Shown here one piece after another: positions 23,691 to 31,292 of a stretch of DNA of 64,000 bases. The stretch's first letter is position 1, and each line of letters starts with the position of its first letter. Source of the stretch: an uncultured Aquimarina sp. (GTDB lineage Bacteria > Bacteroidota > Bacteroidia > Flavobacteriales > Flavobacteriaceae); the NCBI RefSeq assembly GCF_947495315.1, contig NZ_CANLYD010000005.1, positions 62,001 through 126,000 on the forward strand, read 5' to 3'. A program made the position numbers and the translations under genes. The notes under the pieces were generated by a model. It searched no databases and was not told the DNA's origin. It saw only the letters and a list, made by a program, of their open reading frames with translations.

Positions 23691-24743
23691 ATGTTGATTA
23701 CAGAAAACAAAACGATAGAAACGTATTACAAAGCACTTCTAGAAAGAAAAGAAAGCTTTGTAGGGATCTTTTTTGTGGGTGTAAAAACGACTTCTGTTTT
23801 TTGTATCGCTACCTGTAGAGCCAGAAAACCAAAATTAGAGAATGTAGAATTCTATACTTCGTTTAAAGAAGCATTGGATAATGGATACAGACCTTGCAAG
23901 ATTTGTAAGCCAACAGAAAACGCTAATGAAGCACCAGAACCCGTAGAAAAAGCGATTAGGTTGGTAAAGCAAAACCCAAAGGAGAAAATCACAGACGATC
24001 AGTTACGGGAACTAGCAATCAGTCCAGAGTTGGTGAGACGATGGTTTAAGAAAAACTATGGAATGACGTTTCAGGCGTATCAGCGGATGTATCGGATTAA
24101 TAATGCTTTTCAGGAATTAAAAAAAGGAAAAAATACTACACATACTGCTTTTGATTCGGGATATGAATCCTTGAGCGGTTTTGGATATACGTTTAAAAAG
24201 GTAATCGGAAAATCTCCTCAAAAAAGTATAAATAGGAATGTGATTTTAATTAATAGATTGACAACACCTTTGGGGCCTATGTTTGTGTGTGCTACAGAAA
24301 AGGGAGTGTGTTTATTAGAATTTGTGGATAGGCGTATGCTTGAAACAGAGTTTAAAGATTTGCAAAAACGATTGAATGCACAGATCATAGCAGGAGAAAA
24401 TGAACAGATCAAGCAAGCGAAAAAAGAAATCACCGAATATTTTGAAGGGAAAAGAAAGGTTTTTGAGGTTGCCTTAGAAACACCAGGAACTGAGTTTCAG
24501 AATACGGTTTGGTGTAGTTTAAAAGAAATTAAATATGGACAGGTAACTACCTATCAACAACAAGCAGAAAAAATAAATAATCCAAAAGCGATTAGAGCAG
24601 TAGCTTCTGCAAATGGTTGTAATAGAATTTCGATTATAATTCCGTGTCATAGAGTCATCGGGAAAGATGGAAGTATGACCGGTTATAGTGGAGGTATCGA
24701 ACGAAAACAATGGTTGTTAACGCACGAAAGTGAAAATCTCTAA
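23691..24743 (+). CDS. ada: Ada: methylated-DNA repair protein and activator
   Basis: 350 residues, the usual length of Ada. N-terminal zinc domain: SVFCIATCRARKP and YRPCKICKP supply the four Cys (the first is the methyl acceptor from phosphotriesters in Ada). An AraC-type helix-turn-helix follows (about 80-180). The C-terminal O6-methylguanine-DNA methyltransferase has the acceptor motif IIPCHRVIG near 322-330 and the helix-turn-helix residues RAVASANG. It repairs alkylated DNA and, once methylated, activates transcription. It is coupled to a PEP-mutase-like gene one base upstream, an uncommon partner. Confidence 0.93.
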   Translation: MLITENKTIETYYKALLERKESFVGIFFVGVKTTSVFCIATCRARKPKLENVEFYTSFKEALDNGYRPCKICKPTENANEAPEPVEKAIRLVKQNPKEKITDDQLRELAISPELVRRWFKKNYGMTFQAYQRMYRINNAFQELKKGKNTTHTAFDSGYESLSGFGYTFKKVIGKSPQKSINRNVILINRLTTPLGPMFVCATEKGVCLLEFVDRRMLETEFKDLQKRLNAQIIAGENEQIKQAKKEITEYFEGKRKVFEVALETPGTEFQNTVWCSLKEIKYGQVTTYQQQAEKINNPKAIRAVASANGCNRISIIIPCHRVIGKDGSMTGYSGGIERKQWLLTHESENL

Positions 24744-24768
24744 TTCTTAAAATTATTTGATACAAAAT

Positions 24769-24810
24769 CAAGGCTGAATTTTTCAGTTTCATCTTAGAAT
24801 TCAGCCTCAA
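24769..24810. terminator. Hairpin between convergent genes
   Basis: Arms AGGCTGAATT (24771-24780) and AATTCAGCCT (24798-24807) with a 17-base loop lie between ada and the minus-strand lyase gene. T-runs are weak, so termination is likely but not certain. Confidence 0.6.
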
Positions 24811-24835
24811 TTTATAAAATGTATAAAATCACGAT

Positions 24836-27800
24836 TTAGTAGGAACCGCTAATTATTTTTTCTGTTTTAATTATTTTATTAGTTGAGCTCAATAATCTGA
24901 GGAAATAAACACCTTTTGGTAAGTTTGTAGCAAAACTAATACTCTTAGAGGAGTTACTTATAGGCTCGTTAGAAACTTCTCTACCGAATATATCTATAAG
25001 TTGTACTCTGGTGATTTCGGTATTGTTTTTTGATAATTGAACTGTTAGACTTGTTGTAAAAGGGTTTGGATAGATCGAAATATTAGAAACCTCTTGATAT
25101 CCAATTCTATTGGATAGACTCTGGCTACTGCCAGAACAGATTACTTTAAATTCGTTTATAGACGACCAACTGCCTGAATATCCTGATGCACCTGTAATGG
25201 TTAGTTTTACATATCTAACCGTTCGCGTAGAAAAACTTCTGTTAATCACCGAACCGCCAGATGTATTATTGGAGGCATCGGTTACTATAGAGAATCCCGA
25301 AGTTGCAGAAGTACTAGAACCTTCTACAACAAACTGATAGGCTCTATTGTTATATGGATATAATTCGATTTCGCTGATAGCATATTCTTCTCCTAGGTCT
25401 ATTACTGCGTTTTGAGGAAATCCTTCTGCGGACCATCTGTTATCGGTATTGTCATCGATAATATTGCTCGCTGGATTTGCTGTTTGTTGATCACTATAAG
25501 AAAAAATATTCGCATTTAATGATAGATTACTTCCTGCAGTACAATTAGTATTATCAATAGCGTTGCCAAAGACTCTAAATTCGAGGATGCTAATCCAGGG
25601 TCCAGAATAGGCAAATGCACCTGATACAGTTACTCTAACATAACGCGCATTTACCGAAGAAAAAGAATCAGTTACAGGAGCCGAAACTGTTCCCGGTGTC
25701 GAGTTATTGCTTCTATCAACTATTTCGCTGTAAGTTCCGTTAGCATCAGTAGCAGTTTCAATACTATATTGGTATGCTCTGTCTTGGTAAAAAACCAATT
25801 CGGTTTTATTAATACCGAAACTATCTCCAAGGTCTACAGTAAATGACTGAGGAAAACCATTGACTGACCAACGAGAATTAGTGGATCCATCGACTAAGTT
25901 GTCTGCACTATTGTTACCATCTGGAGTTCCTGTGGCTGTTACTGGTTTATTTAAAGCTAGATTGTCACCGGTAGTAGGAGAGATTACTGTTACAGTAGCG
26001 GTATCAGTGAATTCTCCATCTTGTGTGGTCACTGTGATAATAGCTTCACCTGTACTAATGGCGTTGATTACTCCATTAGAATTGATCGTCGCTACCGAAG
26101 GGTTGTTACTGGTGTATGTAGCGTTTTGATTTGTAGCATTATCAGGCGATATCAAGGTTGTCAATTGTTGAGTGTTTCCGACTTCTATAGTAGTATTATT
26201 CGGAGAAAGAACTACTCCATTTACAGGTACAGTTCCTGCAACACCTAACTGAGTTATAATGATTGTTCTGGTCAAAGTTCCACCGCTAACAGTTACAGTA
26301 CCAGTTCTTGTACTACTTTCTGAGTTGATAGTGACTGATATAGTAGCGCTGCCATTATTTACTCCAGATGTAGGACTTATAGTGATCCAGGAACTATCAT
26401 CGGATATTGTCCAATTAACATTGGATGTTACAGTAAGCGTCTGACTTCCGGCAGCAGCTGCAAAATCATTGATTGCAGATAGCGTTAGTACATCTGTTGG
26501 AGGAGTATTACTACAAGAACTCAAAGAATTTCCGGTAGAGTTAACAAAACAAGCGCCAACGCTTATCGCTACATCGCTATCGGAGTAAGGAGATTGAGAT
26601 ATATTTGATCCTGCATTGGTACCAGAAATACTAAAAATTTCACCATTAGTACTAGCTGATAAATTTGCCGAAGAGAATCCGCTTACTGATGCTCCTAAGT
26701 TTGTATTATTATATACATTTCCTGAATAAGATAAGGTGGAACCAATAGATGAAAAATCTCCATTATTATCTTCGGTAATAACATCAGTAATATTAGATGA
26801 ATTACCCGAAAAGAAAATGACATTGTTAGCAACGTTACCAGTGTTGCTGCTAGTACCTTTGTCTCCGTTAAAAAATAATGGAGCATTGGTATTTACAATA
26901 GTGTTGTTGGAAACAGTAATGTCTTCTGATTTTTGATAACCATTAGATACACTTGTAGCGTTACAATTATCCTGAGAGTTGGTAGAACCTCCCATAAATG
27001 TAATCCCATTATTCCACTTTGCTTGATCAATGACAGTGATGCAATCCTGAATGTAATTGTTAGTAATCGTATGGTCACTATCTACTATTCGGATTCCTCC
27101 GGTTCCATCAACATTTTCTCCTAAAAAGTAATTGCCCTCTACAGTAGCTCCAGAACCATGACGCAGCGTTAATGATCCTCGGCATCTTCTAAAAGTATTG
27201 TTTTGATAGGTGTTGTTGTCACTTTTATTAGTAATAATTTCATTTTCACCATCTGCCTCAACAAAATAGTTATTGCTTACCGTTGTTCTACAATCTACAT
27301 TCTGGAATTCACTAGTTCCAACACGAATCGTTTCACTATCACCAGAGTTTGATAATGAAGGATCCATTTTTTCATATTTATAAAAGTAATTGTTACTTAT
27401 TGTATGGCCAACAATGTCACAGCGGTTCACTTCTGCATTGTATTCTAATTCTACTAATACCAAGGCCCCTGCAGTAGATTTATTCAAAAAAGAACAATTT
27501 AATACATTGTTATTATTTCCGTATAATACAATCCATCGATGTTTAACAATGGCTCCATCTTGTTCAGCTTCTGCCGCATCACCAGGTTCTACACCTAAAC
27601 CGTCAATGACGCAATTTCGAATTGTAGAATTTTGTGCATACGTAGTTCCGTTTCTGAATTGGATAAAATTACTAGCTCCGTAGCCTCCTTTCCAGTGAAA
27701 ACCTTCGACTATGAGGTAGTTCCCGGCAATATCCATTTGCAGTCCATTATTAAAAATAACGCCACCGGGTGTTTCGGCTTTTAAGGTAATAGGGTTGGAT

Positions 27801-28072
27801 GCGGTTCCATTAGCACTAAATACAAGTCTTTCGTCACTACTATACGTTCCATTTTCCCAGATGACCACATCTCCTGGTGATAAGTTCAAATTGTTAAATT
27901 CATTTATCGAATTAACTGTGTATTCGGTAGCGAAAAGGTGAGTGGAAAAGAGAAAAAGAATCAGGAACATCGCTTTTATACCTCTTTTTTTTAATAGTTT
28001 TTTAGATAGCAAATCATCGGGATCGTATTCTTTTTGCTTTTTTACAGGCCAAAATGTGTGAAGATTTTTCAT
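24836..28072 (-). CDS. PL6 polysaccharide lyase (alginate lyase type), T9SS-secreted
   Basis: 1,078 residues. Order: signal region; PL6 right-handed beta-helix (about 48-510) with the catalytic-type segments ITNKSDNNTYQNNTF (Lys) and SLTLRHG (Arg) of chondroitinase B-like PL6 enzymes; BACON domain (about 525-610, NVNWTISDDSSWITISPTSG); Big_2 Ig-like domain (about 613-700); two F5/8 discoidin-type carbohydrate-binding domains (about 705-845 and 850-990, both SRWS/DNRWS and FPQ...DLG); T9SS sorting domain (about 1000-1078, ISIYPNPFTTSLTVQL). PL6 acts on alginate or dermatan; alginate is more likely in a marine bacterium. The first 34 residues before MFLILFLFSTHLFA are odd for a signal peptide; the Met at 27970 may be the real start. 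Confidence 0.88.
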   Translation of the reverse strand: MKNLHTFWPVKKQKEYDPDDLLSKKLLKKRGIKAMFLILFLFSTHLFATEYTVNSINEFNNLNLSPGDVVIWENGTYSSDERLVFSANGTASNPITLKAETPGGVIFNNGLQMDIAGNYLIVEGFHWKGGYGASNFIQFRNGTTYAQNSTIRNCVIDGLGVEPGDAAEAEQDGAIVKHRWIVLYGNNNNVLNCSFLNKSTAGALVLVELEYNAEVNRCDIVGHTISNNYFYKYEKMDPSLSNSGDSETIRVGTSEFQNVDCRTTVSNNYFVEADGENEIITNKSDNNTYQNNTFRRCRGSLTLRHGSGATVEGNYFLGENVDGTGGIRIVDSDHTITNNYIQDCITVIDQAKWNNGITFMGGSTNSQDNCNATSVSNGYQKSEDITVSNNTIVNTNAPLFFNGDKGTSSNTGNVANNVIFFSGNSSNITDVITEDNNGDFSSIGSTLSYSGNVYNNTNLGASVSGFSSANLSASTNGEIFSISGTNAGSNISQSPYSDSDVAISVGACFVNSTGNSLSSCSNTPPTDVLTLSAINDFAAAAGSQTLTVTSNVNWTISDDSSWITISPTSGVNNGSATISVTINSESSTRTGTVTVSGGTLTRTIIITQLGVAGTVPVNGVVLSPNNTTIEVGNTQQLTTLISPDNATNQNATYTSNNPSVATINSNGVINAISTGEAIITVTTQDGEFTDTATVTVISPTTGDNLALNKPVTATGTPDGNNSADNLVDGSTNSRWSVNGFPQSFTVDLGDSFGINKTELVFYQDRAYQYSIETATDANGTYSEIVDRSNNSTPGTVSAPVTDSFSSVNARYVRVTVSGAFAYSGPWISILEFRVFGNAIDNTNCTAGSNLSLNANIFSYSDQQTANPASNIIDDNTDNRWSAEGFPQNAVIDLGEEYAISEIELYPYNNRAYQFVVEGSSTSATSGFSIVTDASNNTSGGSVINRSFSTRTVRYVKLTITGASGYSGSWSSINEFKVICSGSSQSLSNRIGYQEVSNISIYPNPFTTSLTVQLSKNNTEITRVQLIDIFGREVSNEPISNSSKSISFATNLPKGVYFLRLLSSTNKIIKTEKIISGSY

Positions 28073-28408
28073 ATGAATGTGTTAAATAGTTTAGTTACAA
28101 AATGAGCTAGCCTTCGCGTTTTGGTTTGATTCTTATATGTAGGTTTTAAAAGCTAGTATTAGTTTTATTGAATTAGTAATATGTTAGTTCTTAATCATGA
28201 TAAATTAAATTGGTCAACCAATTTAATGTTTTTTTGTTGATATATAAATATTTTACGTTTATAAATATTGTGGTTGTATCAATTTTGTTAATTGATTAAG
28301 GAAATATCAATTGTGTGAATTATGGATATATCGGATTGAAGCATTCCAAGATTTTATATAATTCTCTATAGATCTTAATAATCTGTATTTTAGCGTAAAT
28401 TTTAGTTA
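28073..28408. other. A+T-rich divergent regulatory region
   Basis: 335 bases between the minus-strand PL6 gene and the plus-strand gene at 28409. It contains the large palindrome at 28204-28227 and A+T-rich blocks. No clear -7 box was found for either gene, and no small gene. Confidence 0.5.
28204..28227. promoter_or_regulatory. Candidate operator palindrome
   Basis: Perfect 11-base arms ATTAAATTGGT (28204-28214) and ACCAATTTAAT (28217-28227) separated by CA. The core TTGGTCAACCAA resembles sites of GntR- or LacI-type regulators. It lies 132 bases upstream of the PL6 start on the minus strand and 181 bases before the gene at 28409. No T-run follows, so it is not a terminator. Confidence 0.6.
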
Positions 28409-29083
28409 ATGACACATTTGAAACGTCTTACTTTATTAATAGCTTTACTGGTAGTTCAGATCAGCATTGGACAAGAATATTTTGAAGGAGAATTGTTCTA
28501 TAGCATACAATATGAGCCAATTAATAAAAGCATTCCTGTGGAGTATTTGGAAAAAGAAATGGGAACTTCTTTTTCGGCCTATGTACAAGAAGATCGCTAT
28601 GCTATGATCTACCACGCTGAAGGTACACAGGGTTGGATGAAGATTATAGTAGCACTAAAAGAAGGATATTCCTATACTGAATATGAAAAATCAGATACTA
28701 TTATAAAAACAAAGTTCGGAACTGAAAAAGAAGAACTGGTTGAGTTTAAAAGAAACACGGATAAGAAAGAGGTGCTTAATGAACTGTGTGAATCTGTTAC
28801 GATCAACTATAAACCTTTGGAGCCAGATGCATATGTTGAGATGATTAAAGGGACTTATTACTTTAATCCAAAATATAAATTGAATGCCAAATTTTACAAA
28901 AACTATACTGACGGTTTTTGGAATCTTTTTGTGAATGAAGCTAAATCGATAAGCATTCGCAACGAAACCGAATTTTATCCATTGTTCAAAACCATTCAGG
29001 AGGTTACTTTGATAGAAGAAAAGAAAATCCCGGATGAGGTTTTTGAGTTAAATGCTTCTAAAGTAATCTTCGAAAAGAAATAA
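28409..29083 (+). CDS. Exported protein, GLPGLI/DUF4412-like pattern
   Basis: 224 residues with signal peptide (LTLLIALLVVQISIGQ). The mature part opens FEGELFYSIQYEP and carries alternating strands (YAMIYHAEGTQGWMKIIVAL, YTEYEKSDTIIKTKFG) like the beta-rich GLPGLI or DUF4412 proteins of Bacteroidota; this is resemblance only. One conserved-looking Cys (NELCESVTINY). Its signal peptide is nearly the same as that of the next protein although the mature parts are unrelated. Gap to the next gene is 11 bases, so the two form an operon. Confidence 0.7.
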   Translation: MTHLKRLTLLIALLVVQISIGQEYFEGELFYSIQYEPINKSIPVEYLEKEMGTSFSAYVQEDRYAMIYHAEGTQGWMKIIVALKEGYSYTEYEKSDTIIKTKFGTEKEELVEFKRNTDKKEVLNELCESVTINYKPLEPDAYVEMIKGTYYFNPKYKLNAKFYKNYTDGFWNLFVNEAKSISIRNETEFYPLFKTIQEVTLIEEKKIPDEVFELNASKVIFEKK

Positions 29084-29094
29084 AAATAATTTTC

Positions 29095-29904
29095 ATGAAT
29101 TTAAAACAAGTTACCTTATTAATTGCTTTACTTGTAATTCAATCAAGTGTGGGACAAGCCTATGATGAACGATATAAGTTTTCGGTAGGTGATGAGGTGC
29201 ATATGTTTGGGGATAATGTAAAACTTAGAGATGCTCCAAATACAGATTCACAAACCTTGGCATTACTTCCTATAGACTCTAAAGCAATCATTCTTGCAGT
29301 TGAAGATAGCTTGCATGAATATAAAGGAATTAGTATGCCTTGGTATAAAGTGGAATGTGGGGATAAAATAGGATATGTTGTAGGCGGTTTGTTTTCTTTT
29401 GCTAGGTATAATAGTAAAACTGGTAATGATACTTATTTTATTTATGGGTTAGAAAAAGATGCAGAGGGATCGACATATGCTACTATCAGAACAGTGAGGG
29501 ATCAGAAAATGCAAAGCGAGCAGAAAGTAAGAATCTTTGGGAATGGAGCTTTCGAGGTTAAACATTATGACAATAAAGGAGTAGAACAAATGGATGATAT
29601 TATTGTTATTGATAATTATAGTGAAGCTTGTGGTATTGATGGAGGAAAATCCTATGTTGTTTATAGTGGAGGTCAACTTATTCATATGGCTAATACTTCA
29701 GAAATAGGAGATGGAGGATTATATCATTATCATTCGGATTTTATATTCCCTTCAGATCCTCAAGGAATGCCTAATATAATTATCTACAAGCAGGAAAATG
29801 GGGAAATGAAAGATGAAGAAACTGATTGGTATGTTACTACTTCTCAACAACGAAATCTTACTTGGGATGGAGAAAAGCTACAACCTGAGGATTATAAAAA
29901 TTGA
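29095..29904 (+). CDS. Exported SH3-domain protein
   Basis: 269 residues with signal peptide (VTLLIALLVIQSSVGQ). A bacterial SH3-type domain follows at about 30-100: NVKLRDAPNTDSQTLALLPI and WYKVECGDKIGYVVGGLFSF. The remaining part (about 105-269) is beta-rich (VRDQKMQSEQKVRIFGNGAF) and of unknown kind. SH3_3 domains bind cell-wall or peptide ligands. It is cotranscribed with 28409-29083 and followed by the dead DUF3010-like copy, whose ATG lies 17 bases after the stop. Confidence 0.8.
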   Translation: MNLKQVTLLIALLVIQSSVGQAYDERYKFSVGDEVHMFGDNVKLRDAPNTDSQTLALLPIDSKAIILAVEDSLHEYKGISMPWYKVECGDKIGYVVGGLFSFARYNSKTGNDTYFIYGLEKDAEGSTYATIRTVRDQKMQSEQKVRIFGNGAFEVKHYDNKGVEQMDDIIVIDNYSEACGIDGGKSYVVYSGGQLIHMANTSEIGDGGLYHYHSDFIFPSDPQGMPNIIIYKQENGEMKDEETDWYVTTSQQRNLTWDGEKLQPEDYKN

Positions 29905-29921
29905 TCTTTAAAAACACATTC

Positions 29922-30220
29922 ATGAAAGTAATCGGAATCGAGATAGATAAAAAAGAGCCATCTCTGTAGTGTTGTCTAAGGATGAAAATGGGAACTATAT
30001 AAACCTTACTGGTAAGACGAAGTGTATCGAAATTAAAGATGATTAGAGTAATCAAGATGTTCAAGCTTTTCTAAAAGAGATTCATGCTTTTTTTGATATT
30101 ATAGAGCCATTGCATGTTGCTATTATTGGTAGACAAACCAAAAGAAAGTTTGCAGCGGCAGCCGTTTCCTTTAAATTAATAATCTTAAAAAAAAGTATCC
30201 CTAATTCTATGATAGTGTTA
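29922..30220 (+). pseudogene. Decayed copy of the DUF3010-like gene
   Basis: Starts ATGAAAGTAATCGGAATCGA like the intact gene at 30782. It is broken three ways: one base is lost from the A-run after GATAGATAAAA, shifting the frame; GATTAGAGT replaces GATCAGAGT and creates a stop; and the similarity fades after the TTTAAATTA.. segment near 30180-30220. Between the damage the sequence matches closely, including AACCTTACTGGTAAGAC. This is a recent tandem duplicate that died; the FKBP gene lies between the copies. Confidence 0.85.
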
Positions 30221-30299
30221 TGTAAAATAATATCATTAACTATTGAATTAGAAAGTGTATAGTATTAGATTTGTGGTTAATAAAAAAATAATAGTATAG

Positions 30300-30752
30300 A
30301 TGAAATACGCCATATTCACTTTTATAACCGTTCTTTTTGTTTCTTGTAATGCAGGTCAAATAAAAGCTGATCTTAGAGAAGAGAACGAGAAAGAGATTAT
30401 AAAATATATAGAGGATAATGGTCTGATAGCAGGAAAAAGTGATACAGGTTTGTATTTTGTTGTTCATGCGCCAGGAACCGGCATCAGGCCCAGAAGATCA
30501 GATATGGTTACTGTGGCATATAAAGGATATTTTACAAACGGTGCGGTGTTCGATAAAAGTGATGCAAACGGTATTTCTTTTGTTTTACAAGAGGTAATAA
30601 AAGGCTGGAGAGAAGGGATTAGATATTTGAAAGAAGGTGGTAGCTGTACACTATTGATACCTTCACATTTGGGATATGGTCGTAGGTCGGTAGGGCCGAT
30701 TCCGGGAGGTTCAGTATTACTATTTGATATTACATTGATTTCGGTGAATTAA
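30300..30752 (+). CDS. FKBP-type peptidyl-prolyl isomerase, lipoprotein
   Basis: 150 residues. Lipoprotein signal (FITVLFVSC, Cys at about 16). The FKBP domain covers about 60-150: VTVAYKGYFTNGAVFDKS, VIKGWREGIRYLKEGG, LLIPSHLGYG and GGSVLLFDITL, which hold the conserved aromatic and aspartate residues of the active site. It assists folding of exported proteins in the periplasm. Similar lipoproteins in gliding flavobacteria include GldI, but I cannot equate them. It lies between the dead and intact DUF3010-like genes. Confidence 0.9.
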   Translation: MKYAIFTFITVLFVSCNAGQIKADLREENEKEIIKYIEDNGLIAGKSDTGLYFVVHAPGTGIRPRRSDMVTVAYKGYFTNGAVFDKSDANGISFVLQEVIKGWREGIRYLKEGGSCTLLIPSHLGYGRRSVGPIPGGSVLLFDITLISVN

Positions 30753-30781
30753 GAATCTTTAAATAGAACTAATATTAAATA

Positions 30782-31195
30782 ATGAAAGTAATCGGAATAG
30801 AAATAGATAAAAAAAGAGCAATCTGCATGGTATTATCCAAAGATCTGCAAGGTGAATATACCAACCTTACTGGTAAGACTAAGTATATCGAAATTAAAGA
30901 TGATCAGAGTAATCAGGATATAGAGAACTTTCTGAAAGAGATTCATGAGTTTTTTGATACTATACAGCCAGATCATATCGCTATTATTAGTAGACAAACC
31001 AAAGGAAAATTTGCAGCTGCTTCTGTTTCTTTTAAATTAGAAGCATTGATACAATGTTATCCAAATGCAGAAATGAGTTTCGTTTCTAAGCAAACCTTGA
31101 CTGCGTATTATAAAAAGAATGCACTTCCGGTAGGATTTGATAATGCTTATCAGGAAAATGCTACTAGATTAGCGGCGTATTTATTAAGAGAATAG
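30782..31195 (+). CDS. DUF3010-like protein
   Basis: 137 residues, cytoplasmic. MKVIGIEIDKKRAICMVLSK opens like an actin/RNase H-type strand, and IQPDHIAIISRQTKGKFAAA holds the second strand. This matches the DUF3010 family as I remember it; the members resemble RNase H-fold proteins of unknown role. It is 29 bases after the FKBP gene on the same strand and 97 bases before the exonuclease gene, which has its own promoter. A tandem dead copy lies at 29922. Confidence 0.75.
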   Translation: MKVIGIEIDKKRAICMVLSKDLQGEYTNLTGKTKYIEIKDDQSNQDIENFLKEIHEFFDTIQPDHIAIISRQTKGKFAAASVSFKLEALIQCYPNAEMSFVSKQTLTAYYKKNALPVGFDNAYQENATRLAAYLLRE

Positions 31196-31216
31196 TTTTT
31201 TAGCCACTCTGATATA

Positions 31217-31247
31217 GGAAAATTTCCATTATAAAAGGAAAAATTCC
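31217..31247 (+). promoter_or_regulatory. Two tandem GGAAAWWTTCC palindromes
   Basis: GGAAAATTTCC (31217-31227) and GGAAAAATTCC (31237-31247), period 20 bp, end 19 bases before the -7 box TAAATTTG (31267-31274) of the exonuclease gene. This is a good position for a repressor or activator dimer pair. Confidence 0.5.
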
Positions 31248-31266
31248 AAATATCAATTATTTCTTT

Positions 31267-31274
31267 TAAATTTG
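31267..31274 (+). promoter_or_regulatory. -7 box of exonuclease/GIY-YIG gene
   Basis: TAAATTTG matches TAnnTTTG. It shows that translation starts at the ATG at 31293 and not at the in-frame TTG at 31272, which overlaps the box. Confidence 0.55.
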
Positions 31275-31292
31275 TACCTCAAAAAAATTGTA

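Noticed and set aside
25110..27683. Several plus-strand open frames inside the PL6 gene
   Set aside because: They lie antisense to a clear multi-domain protein, have low-complexity composition and no start signals; they are shadows of the repetitive beta-helix and Ig/discoidin coding sequence.
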